This document shows positions 6,349-11,608 of a stretch of 21,617 nt of DNA, one piece after another. Under the pieces are notes generated by a model. The model searched no databases. It had not been told where the DNA came from and saw nothing but the letters and a program-made list of their open reading frames with translations. Position 1 is the first letter of the stretch. Each line of letters starts with the position of its first letter. A program made the translations under genes and the position numbers. The stretch is from an uncultured Polaromonas sp. Its GTDB lineage: Bacteria > Pseudomonadota > Gammaproteobacteria > Burkholderiales > Burkholderiaceae. The stretch spans positions 1-21,617 of the forward strand of contig CAMLDT010000036.1 in NCBI GenBank assembly GCA_946479075.1, read 5' to 3'.

Positions 6349-6377
6349 TTGTTGACTAACACGAACCGTGTTAGAGT
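6349..6377 (+). promoter_or_regulatory. Rightward early promoter (PR-like), tentative
   Basis: A -35-like TTGTTG (6349-6354) and a -10-like TAGAGT (6372-6377) are 17 bp apart and flank the strongest operator. Transcription would begin almost at the cro ATG (6384), implying a leaderless or nearly leaderless message. A better -35, TTGACT at 6352, has no -10 at proper spacing. The precise elements are uncertain. Confidence 0.4.
6356..6374. promoter_or_regulatory. Operator OR at the cro promoter (perfect dyad)
   Basis: CTAACACG-AAC-CGTGTTAG is a perfect inverted repeat with eight-base arms, the longest of the four related sites, and sits in the spacer of the likely rightward promoter just upstream of cro. 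Confidence 0.65.
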
Positions 6378-6383
6378 TCGCGC

Positions 6384-6662
6384 ATGCAAAACACCCCCGA
6401 ACCCACTGAAATGCTCCATCCGCTGGACGTGGCTGCCAAACTGGCTGGCGGCCGGGCAGAATTTGCCCGCCGCCTGAAGGTGTCCCTGGCTGCACCCGGG
6501 AACTGGAAAAAGCGCGGCGTGCCAATTGAGCATTGCGTCACCATCGAGCGTCTGACGGGCCGAAAGGTGACGCGGCAGATGCTGCGCCCAAGCGACTGGA
6601 AGGATATCTGGCCCGAGCTGGACGGCACTTCTGCGCCGGCAGCAGTTTTGCAGGCGGCTTGA
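6384..6662 (+). CDS. YdaS/Cro-like transcriptional regulator
   Basis: The 92-aa protein has the typical architecture of the YdaS (Cro superfamily) regulators: a helix-turn-helix over residues about 14-50 (DVAAKLAGGRAEFARRLKVS, then GNWKKRGVPIEHCVTIE) followed by the family's GRKVTRQMLRPSDW tail (55-72) and WPEL. It is divergent from the repressor and is the first gene of the rightward transcript, so it should act as Cro, repressing the lysogenic promoter. There is little room for a ribosome binding site between the promoter and ATG (only AGAG at 6373-6376). Confidence 0.85.
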   Translation: MQNTPEPTEMLHPLDVAAKLAGGRAEFARRLKVSLAAPGNWKKRGVPIEHCVTIERLTGRKVTRQMLRPSDWKDIWPELDGTSAPAAVLQAA

Positions 6663-6663
6663 C

Positions 6664-6894
6664 ATGCGCAGGCTTCACTGGAAACGCATCACGGGCATCA
6701 GCGGCGTGCGGGCGCGGCCCCTCGTCAAGCCATCCCAGCGGATCGCCGACCGAGCTGCGTGGCGGGCGTTGCGCAACCTGATGACAGCGACTTTCCCACC
6801 AAGCCGAAACATCCCCGGCAGGCTCCGCTTGATCTGCCGGCGCTGCGCGCCTGGCAACTCGCCGGCATTGACGCATCGGGAGGCGCGGCGTTGA
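6664..6894 (+). CDS. 76-aa Arg-rich hypothetical protein
   Basis: Not recognised. Starts one base after the cro stop and has strong GC3 bias like the neighbours. Very basic (many Arg; MRRLHWKRITGISGVRARPL at the start), with CRRC in the C-terminal third. Its stop overlaps a TTG that could start the next gene behind a good GGGAGG, which favours a real operon member. A competing minus-strand frame (7058 to 6675, with AGGAG before its ATG) covers the same bases, so the call stays modest. Confidence 0.4.
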   Translation: MRRLHWKRITGISGVRARPLVKPSQRIADRAAWRALRNLMTATFPPSRNIPGRLRLICRRCAPGNSPALTHREARR

Positions 6895-7151
6895 GCCATC
6901 TTTTCCAGTTGCCGGACTCTCGTCCTTTCTCCCGGCATCTTTCCCGCCACGTGGCCGCTCTCAGCGGTGGTTGTGTATCCGTTTGGCGTTTCTCCCTCGC
7001 CTCCCTCGGGTGCGCGGCCGGCGGTTTTTTCTTCGGTCAATGGGTTGCTGTTCGTCATGCAACCAAGTCTCCTTTTTTTGTCCAAAAATGTCTGTACCGC
7101 TCTGTACCTGAATTGGGGACGAGCCGGTACAGGCTCCCGTGGAGTGCCTGA
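6891..7151 (+). CDS. 86-aa putative small membrane protein (TTG start)
   Basis: Chosen start is TTG at 6891, which overlaps the previous stop (TTGA) and follows GGGAGG (6878-6883) at seven bases. The stop TGA at 7149-7151 overlaps the ATG of the CII-like gene (TGATG). The frame stays open upstream to a GTG at 6759, but that would overlap the previous gene heavily. A hydrophobic stretch at residues about 30-54 (core SLASLGCAAGGFFFG) suggests one membrane segment. Function unknown. The 3' end carries repeated TCTGTACC sequences that may have a regulatory role of their own. Confidence 0.4.
   Translation: MSHLFQLPDSRPFSRHLSRHVAALSGGCVSVWRFSLASLGCAAGGFFFGQWVAVRHATKSPFFVQKCLYRSVPELGTSRYRLPWSA
7091..7132. 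repeat. CTGTACC direct and inverted repeats upstream of CII-like gene
   Basis: TCTGTACC occurs at 7091-7098 and 7101-7108, exactly 10 bp apart, and the complement GGTACAG occurs at 7126-7132. The set lies 19 bp upstream of the ATG of the CII-like regulator. One-turn spacing plus an inverted copy suits a protein binding site; pairing of 7102-7108 with 7126-7132 could also form a hairpin. Confidence 0.45.
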
Positions 7152-7528
7152 TGCAAACCGTTATTCCTGAGTGTTTTGATAGCTTGAACGACGCCTTGAA
7201 GAGCCTGGTTATGGCTCTTGGCGGCTTCAAGAAAGTTGGCCCTTTGCTGCGGCCGGAAGATGAAAACAGCGACGACTGGCTGCGGCATTGCCTGAACGGC
7301 AGCCGCCGCGAAAAGCTCTCGCCCGAGCAGGTTGTCTTCCTGCTCCGCGAAGGTCGGCGCGTGGGTTTTCACTCAGCCATGGAGTTTCTTGCCATGAACA
7401 CCGGGTACAAGGCTCAACCGGTTGACGCCGATGCTCAACGGCTGGCCCTGCAGGAAGCCATCGCGGCAGGCGTGGAAATGATCAACAGGCAGATGGCGAC
7501 GCTGAACCGTTTGAATTCAAGCCTCTGA
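7151..7528 (+). CDS. CII/CP76-like phage regulatory protein
   Basis: The 125-aa protein fits the phage regulatory protein CII / Phage_CP76 (YmfL-like) pattern: SLNDALKSLVMALGGFKKVG at residues 11-30, LRPEDENSDDWLRHCLNGSR (34-53), EKLSPEQVVFLLREGRRVGF (55-74) and a terminal TGY. Family members are small helical DNA-binding regulators of early phage promoters. The ATG at 7151 follows GGAG at 7141-7144 and overlaps the previous stop; the upstream GTG at 7139 was not chosen. Its stop overlaps the start of the primase gene (TGATG), linking it to replication. Confidence 0.7.
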   Translation: MQTVIPECFDSLNDALKSLVMALGGFKKVGPLLRPEDENSDDWLRHCLNGSRREKLSPEQVVFLLREGRRVGFHSAMEFLAMNTGYKAQPVDADAQRLALQEAIAAGVEMINRQMATLNRLNSSL

Positions 7529-8583
7529 TGGACAACGAGAAACAGGTCCTCCTGCAGATGGAGGCCTTCGGCATCAAGTTCCGAGACAAGGACTTGCCGC
7601 TCCGCTTGGACACGACCAAAAAGGTGACCTGCGGCGAAAAGGGCAAAGACTGGTATCGCCTCTATTTGTTTCGGCCGGACGCTGGCGGCTCGTACATCAC
7701 GGGCTCGTTTGGCACCTACCGGCACGGCGGCAGCTGGGAAAAGGTAGATGTCGATTGGGCCCCCCTGACCGAGGCGGAGCGGGAGCGGCGCGACAAGCAG
7801 CGCGCTGCCCTCAAGGAAGAATCGGCAAGGGCACGCGCGGCAGAGATTGCCAACGCTGCGGCCGAAGCTATCGACGTGTGGCGGCGGGGATCTCCGACCG
7901 GCGAATCCCCCTACCTTGAGCGAAAGCAGCTCAAGGGCGAATCCTGCCGCTACCTGTCGGCACCCATGACGTTGCGCTGGCCGGGCCGTCGCGACGATGA
8001 GCCTGACACGGTGGTGAAGCTGCCTGCCGGCACGTTGCTGGTGCCGATGATCCGCTTCGATTTGCCGCGTACGGATGCGCTGCGGGGGCTCCAGTTCATC
8101 CGGCCCGATGGCGCAAAGATCTACTTGCGCGGGCTGGAAAAGCCGGGCTGCGCTGTGCGGTTGGGTTCGGCCGACGAGTCACCGCTGCTCCTGGCCTGCG
8201 AGGGCTACGCAACGGGCCTGTCGATCCGCATGGCGGTGGACCACCAGCATCCTGTCTTCGTGGCCTTCGATGCCGGCAACCTGGTGAACGTGGTCCGGCT
8301 TCTGCGCGAACTGTATCCCGACGCCCGCATCCTGATCTGCGCCGATGACGACTGGAAGACGGTTGACCAAAACACCAAACAACCCTCGAACCCCGGGCGC
8401 TCGACAGCCAAAAAGGTTGCGAAGGAAATAACGGCGTGCGACCTAGTGTGGCCGGTGTTCACGCCCTCCACCCGCCAGGAGAAGGACACGGATTTCGATG
8501 ACCTCCGCCAGCGCCAGGGCTTGCCGGCGGTGCAGCAGCAGTTGCAGGGCGTGATCAACGCCATGCGGAGGCTCTATGGTTGA
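7528..8583 (+). CDS. Toprim-domain primase-like protein
   Basis: The 351-aa protein has a variable N-terminal part (1-140, with a charged coiled-coil-like helix around 78-118), then a Toprim domain: catalytic Glu in LLLACEGYATGLSI (about 221-234), VFVAFDAGNL (about 245-254) and the metal-binding DDD in ILICADDDW (about 270-278). This matches the TraC/P4-alpha type Toprim fold that makes RNA primers for phage or plasmid replication. No N-terminal zinc ribbon is visible. Its end overlaps the helicase gene by eight bases, so primase and helicase activities, often fused in P4-like alpha proteins, are here on two adjacent polypeptides. Confidence 0.85.
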   Translation: MDNEKQVLLQMEAFGIKFRDKDLPLRLDTTKKVTCGEKGKDWYRLYLFRPDAGGSYITGSFGTYRHGGSWEKVDVDWAPLTEAERERRDKQRAALKEESARARAAEIANAAAEAIDVWRRGSPTGESPYLERKQLKGESCRYLSAPMTLRWPGRRDDEPDTVVKLPAGTLLVPMIRFDLPRTDALRGLQFIRPDGAKIYLRGLEKPGCAVRLGSADESPLLLACEGYATGLSIRMAVDHQHPVFVAFDAGNLVNVVRLLRELYPDARILICADDDWKTVDQNTKQPSNPGRSTAKKVAKEITACDLVWPVFTPSTRQEKDTDFDDLRQRQGLPAVQQQLQGVINAMRRLYG

Positions 8584-10216
8584 AGACGAGCCAGGCAGCA
8601 ACGGCGATCCGGCGCCGAAGGCGCTCGATGACGCAAGTGCGGCATCGGTATCGCACTCGTCAGCTGACGGCGCGACAGCGCCGCTGGATAACGTTGTCTC
8701 TCTCGCGGACGCGGCAGCGCGGCGCGCTGCTGTTGAATCGGAGTCTGTTCAAGGGAATTCTTCGGCCACCCCCCCCACCCCCCCAAAAAGCGCAGCTGCG
8801 CAGTCATCGGGGGATGGGGGTAGCCCTGATAAATCGAAGAAACCTGCGAAGGCCGAAAAGCCGGAAAAGAAACCCGACAAAACGATTGATTGGGGCAAGT
8901 TCAACCATTTGGCCGAAAACTTCGTGCTGATCTACGGCACCGACACGGTCTGGGACGCCAGTGAGCGCCTGATCATGAAGATCGCGAACATGGGACACGC
9001 CCACGGCAGCGAGATGGTCCGGCTCTGGAAAAACTCAGAACGCCGGCGCACCGTTCGCCAGACGGGTGTGGTGTTTGACCCCACCCGGGGCTGTGACCCC
9101 GAAACGACGGTGAACCTCTATGACGGCATCGCCATGAAGCCGCGTGCCGGGCCTGTCGGGCCGATGCTCGACCTGATCCGGTATCTGGTGAGTCGCTCGA
9201 TGCCCAACGCGGACGAGTGCGATGAGGTGATGCACTGGCTGCTGTGCTGGCTGGCATATCCGCTGCAAAACCCTGGTGCGAAGCTGCGCACGTCGGTGGT
9301 TATGCATGGCGACGAGGGCGCCGGCAAGAATTTTCTGTTTGACATCGTGGTTGCCATCTACGGCAAATACGGCGCGCTGGTGGGGCAGGATGAGCTGGAG
9401 GACAAGTTCAATGACTGGCGCAGCTGCAAGCTGTTCGTCGTCGGCGACGAGGTGTCCAGTCGGGCCGAGCTGGTTCATAACAAAAACCGGCTCAAGGCGC
9501 TGATCACGTCGCCCACGGTGCAGATCAATCCGAAGAATTTGCCCCGGCGTGAGGAAGCCAACCACATCAACATTGTGTTTCTGTCCAACGAGCTGCAGCC
9601 ACTGGCCCTGGACAACAGTGATCGCCGTTACCTGGTGGTGTACACGCCGCGCGCGAAGGATTTCGCCTACTACAAGGAACTCGGCAAGTGGCGTGATGAG
9701 GGCGGCATTGAGGCGTTTTATCAGTTCCTGCTGGACTACAACACCAAGGAGTTCGAGCCCTATTCCCCGGCCCCTCTCACCGAAGCCAAGACGGCCCTGA
9801 TCGGGCTCAACCGCAAGAGCCCTGAGTTGTTTTGGCAGGAATGGGAGGGCGGCGAACTCGATCTGCACTACATGTCGTGTTCCGTGCCGCAGCTCTATCA
9901 GGCCTATCTGCGGTGGTGTGCGCGCACTGGTGAGCGGTATCCGTTCAAGCGGGAGCAATTCACGCCTACCGTGGTGCGTTTTGCGGAATCCCTGGGCAAA
10001 CACGCCCAGGTCAAGCCCATGAACGTCACCTCGGACTCTCAGCAAAAGAAAACGGTGCGCATGTTCCTGGTGTGCGAACCGTTGCCGCCCGAGGGCATGT
10101 CGCAGGGGGAATGGGCCACGTCCTGCGTATCCGACTTCGAGAAACATCTGCGCACTTTCCTTGGCAACTCCCGGTCCCACGGTGGGGATGAATCCGGCAA
10201 GGAGGTGGCTGAATGA
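8576..10216 (+). CDS. Replicative primase-helicase (DUF5906, SF3-like)
   Basis: The 546-aa protein has an N-terminal low-complexity acidic/Ala/Pro/Lys tail (1-105), a DUF5906-type region and a helicase core: Walker A GDEGAGKN (245-252, with Asn where Thr/Ser is usual), Walker B-like FVVGDE (287-292), sensor LSN (336-338) and a DNSDRR arginine block (346-351). It probably unwinds DNA as a ring at the phage origin, which lies directly downstream. GGAGG at 8567-8571 precedes the ATG and the gene overlaps the primase. The poly-C tracts at 8769-8784 in the tail are potential slippage sites. A shortened paralogue lies at 482-1183 on the other strand. Confidence 0.87.
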   Translation: MVEDEPGSNGDPAPKALDDASAASVSHSSADGATAPLDNVVSLADAAARRAAVESESVQGNSSATPPTPPKSAAAQSSGDGGSPDKSKKPAKAEKPEKKPDKTIDWGKFNHLAENFVLIYGTDTVWDASERLIMKIANMGHAHGSEMVRLWKNSERRRTVRQTGVVFDPTRGCDPETTVNLYDGIAMKPRAGPVGPMLDLIRYLVSRSMPNADECDEVMHWLLCWLAYPLQNPGAKLRTSVVMHGDEGAGKNFLFDIVVAIYGKYGALVGQDELEDKFNDWRSCKLFVVGDEVSSRAELVHNKNRLKALITSPTVQINPKNLPRREEANHINIVFLSNELQPLALDNSDRRYLVVYTPRAKDFAYYKELGKWRDEGGIEAFYQFLLDYNTKEFEPYSPAPLTEAKTALIGLNRKSPELFWQEWEGGELDLHYMSCSVPQLYQAYLRWCARTGERYPFKREQFTPTVVRFAESLGKHAQVKPMNVTSDSQQKKTVRMFLVCEPLPPEGMSQGEWATSCVSDFEKHLRTFLGNSRSHGGDESGKEVAE

Positions 10217-10268
10217 GTTACGCAGTTACGCGGGGGTGTAACGCTGGAATCAAGCACTGGCGCGGGAA

Positions 10269-10292
10269 GTTACGCGGTTACGCGGTTACGCG
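10269..10292 (+). repeat. Three contiguous GTTACGCG iterons
   Basis: Three exact 8-bp units head to tail with no spacer. Two further units lie at 10217-10232 (first one with a final A). Confidence 0.85.
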
Positions 10293-10355
10293 GGCCTCAT
10301 GTATGTGTGTGGGCGCGCGTGCGGGCGTGCAGGCGCGTGCGTGTACGTGCGAGGG

Positions 10356-10379
10356 GGTGTAACCGCGTAACCGCGTAAC
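10356..10379 (-). repeat. Inverted iteron array
   Basis: One variant and two exact CGCGTAAC units, contiguous at 8-bp period, in the opposite orientation to the left array, giving overall dyad symmetry to the block. Confidence 0.8.
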
Positions 10380-10405
10380 AACGTAGGCGGGCTGCGGATG
10401 TGGGT

Positions 10406-10423
10406 GTTACGCGCGCGCGTAAC
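10406..10423. repeat. Perfect 18-bp palindrome made from two facing iterons
   Basis: GTTACGCGC followed by GCGCGTAAC is a perfect palindrome; one more unit, CACGTAAC, continues at 10424-10431 next to the AT-rich tract. Confidence 0.8.
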
Positions 10424-10465
10424 CACGTAACTGATTTATTTTTTTAAGAGAGAAAAGGAAAAGGT

Positions 10466-10774
10466 ATGGATACGCAAACAGGGCAGGGCCAGCCAACGGC
10501 CACTGCCATCGACAACATGAAACGCAAAGCCAAGGCGATGCGCAAGGCCGATGGCATCAAGCACGCCGCCGCCTTGGACCAGGTGGCGAATGCAAACGGA
10601 TATGCCTCGTGGCACGCGGTCACCGTCGCAGCCAGCCGGGCAGGCCTTGGTCGGCTGACACCCCCTATAGGTACTCCCGGCACTTCACCTCACGGGGGTA
10701 ATTCGACCCCCGTGCCCGCGCCAGTGGCAGGCTCAAACCAAAGTCCGGAAATCAGTCCGGTTTCGGTGGAATAG
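10466..10774 (+). CDS. 102-aa small helical protein
   Basis: Residues 17-52 (NMKRKAKAMRKADGIKHAAA, then LDQVANANGYASWHAV) form the recurring K-A-K-x-x-R/K-K-x-x-G-I-x-H-x-x-A-L-x-x-V-A-x-x-x-G-Y-x-S-W motif seen in small plasmid and phage proteins, whose function I cannot name. The C-terminal half is Pro/Gly/Ser low complexity and may be dictated by DNA signals lying there (hairpin 10691-10714, AGTCCGG repeats). A strong AAGGAAAAGG precedes the ATG. It sits between the putative origin and the terminase genes. Confidence 0.65.
   Translation: MDTQTGQGQPTATAIDNMKRKAKAMRKADGIKHAAALDQVANANGYASWHAVTVAASRAGLGRLTPPIGTPGTSPHGGNSTPVPAPVAGSNQSPEISPVSVE
10691..10714. repeat. Nine-bp inverted repeat near small terminase gene
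   Basis: CACGGGGGT (10691-10699) and ACCCCCGTG (10706-10714) pair perfectly around AATTCG. There is no U-run after it, so it is not a standard terminator. In lambda-like phages cos lies just upstream of the small terminase gene, so this strong GC dyad is a candidate cos component; no cohesive-end sequence can be proven. Confidence 0.5.
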
Positions 10775-10779
10775 TCCGG

Positions 10780-11349
10780 ATGGCTGTCGTTCTGCTCAGC
10801 AAAGCGGCCTATGCGCGCCATCGCGGGTGCGATGAAAAGGCCGTGCGCAAGGCAATTGCCGAGGAACGCATCAGCCTGATCGAGGGAAAGATCGATCCAG
10901 CGGTGGCGGACATCCAGTGGGCGCAGAACACCCGCGCCCGGGCCGACAGCAAGCGCGGGGCCGCGTCAAACGCATCGGTCGAGGCCCAGGGTAGCCTGGT
11001 GGGCGATTCCGCGGCGGAAACGCCCTCCAATCCGCCAGCGCCGGCGAATCCTGGCTACTCGGACGTTCGCACGCGGCGTGAAATTGTCGAGCTGGAGCGC
11101 TCCGAGCGCGAAAACGCCCGGGAAGCCGGCAAGCTCATCGACCGCGAAACGACCGAGCGGGCGATCTTTGACGCCTTCCGGTCGCTGCGGGACGCCGTCA
11201 TGGTTGCTGGCCAGCGCGCCGCGCCCAGGCTGATCGGCCTGAGTGACGCCCGCGACATCGAAATGGTGATCACCGAAGAGCAACGCAAGGCTTTCGCTGG
11301 CTGGGAAGTCCGGATGCTTGAGCGGCTGCCGGCGAAGGAGGACCGCTGA
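10780..11349 (+). CDS. Terminase small subunit (Nu1-like)
   Basis: The 189-aa protein has an N-terminal winged-helix/HTH-like segment (VLLSKAAYARHRGCDEKAVR, residues about 3-22, then KAIAEERISLIEGKIDPAVA), a low-complexity linker (60-85), then RREIVELERSERENAREAGK and LIDRETTERAIFDAFRSLRD, the charged helical region typical of lambda Nu1-type small terminases. These bind the packaging site and recruit the large subunit. It directly precedes the large terminase module, and its stop overlaps the next start (TGATG). The ATG at 10780 directly follows three AGTCCGG repeats. Confidence 0.75.
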   Translation: MAVVLLSKAAYARHRGCDEKAVRKAIAEERISLIEGKIDPAVADIQWAQNTRARADSKRGAASNASVEAQGSLVGDSAAETPSNPPAPANPGYSDVRTRREIVELERSERENAREAGKLIDRETTERAIFDAFRSLRDAVMVAGQRAAPRLIGLSDARDIEMVITEEQRKAFAGWEVRMLERLPAKEDR

Positions 11350-11549
11350 TGTCGAGCAAGGCGCCTGCAAAGCAAGGGCACCGGTACAAGTTGCAGGGCG
11401 TCGATGTCCTGGCGCTGGAGTCCGGTGAGGTGGTTCGCGTTGCGCGGATCGAGCCGGAGCAGCTGTGGCCGTTGGGCGAAGTCCGCACCGTGAGCGCCCG
11501 GGATCTGGACCCCGTGCCGATGCGCTACTTCCACGGGGAAATTCGATGA
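11349..11549 (+). CDS. 66-aa hypothetical protein between terminase subunits
   Basis: Not recognised. Basic N-terminus (MSSKAPAKQGHRYKLQGVDV), then short strands such as VVRVARI and a C-terminal YFHGEIR, suggesting a small beta-rich fold. Translationally coupled to the small terminase (TGATG). Its stop lies within an ATGA that starts a 20-aa frame leading into the large terminase. A packaging accessory role is inferred from position only. Confidence 0.55.
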   Translation: MSSKAPAKQGHRYKLQGVDVLALESGEVVRVARIEPEQLWPLGEVRTVSARDLDPVPMRYFHGEIR

Positions 11550-11608
11550 GATCGCTGGACCCCAAAACCCCGAACCCGATGCAGTCTCGCGTAGGGGGAC
11601 AGGGGTGA
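11546..11608 (+). CDS. Possible 20-aa coupling ORF before large terminase
   Basis: The frame encodes MRSLDPKTPNPMQSRVGGQG. Its ATG overlaps the previous stop (ATGA, with GGGGA seven bases upstream) and its TGA overlaps the GTG of the large terminase (GTGA). Both junctions are of the coupled type, so ribosomes could be passed through this stretch. It may be no more than a coupling device, or chance. Confidence 0.3.
   Translation: MRSLDPKTPNPMQSRVGGQG

Larger units (their letters stand above)
10217..10464. other. Putative replication origin with iterons and AT-rich tract
   Basis: This noncoding block between helicase and packaging genes holds GTTACGCR at 10217-10224, 10225-10232, 10269-10276, 10277-10284, 10285-10292 and 10406-10413, and the complement CGCGTAAC at 10364-10371, 10372-10379 and 10416-10423, with near copies at 10356-10363 (GGTGTAAC) and 10424-10431 (CACGTAAC). 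A GT/GC-alternating stretch fills the centre. The right side ends with an AT-rich tract (about 10432-10446), a typical unwinding element, before the ribosome binding site of the next gene. Iterons beside an SF3-like helicase gene are known in P4-type origins; the origin role is inferred. Confidence 0.7.

Noticed and set aside
6309..6525. N-terminal extension of the repressor to a start at 6525
   Set aside because: The extra 72 residues run through the operators and the cro gene and are not repressor-like; MKSVGER at 6309 is the normal XRE start.
6675..7058. Minus-strand gene with AGGAG before ATG at 7058
   Set aside because: Opposes the rightward early operon, and the plus-strand reading has overlaps at both ends; kept only as an alternative in the findings.
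9035..10180. 381-aa minus-strand frame
   Set aside because: It lies entirely opposite the helicase gene, which has clear ATPase motifs; shadow frame typical of high-GC DNA.
10217..10431. CRISPR array
   Set aside because: Repeats are 8 bp, contiguous and in both orientations, with no regular spacers; they fit iterons instead.
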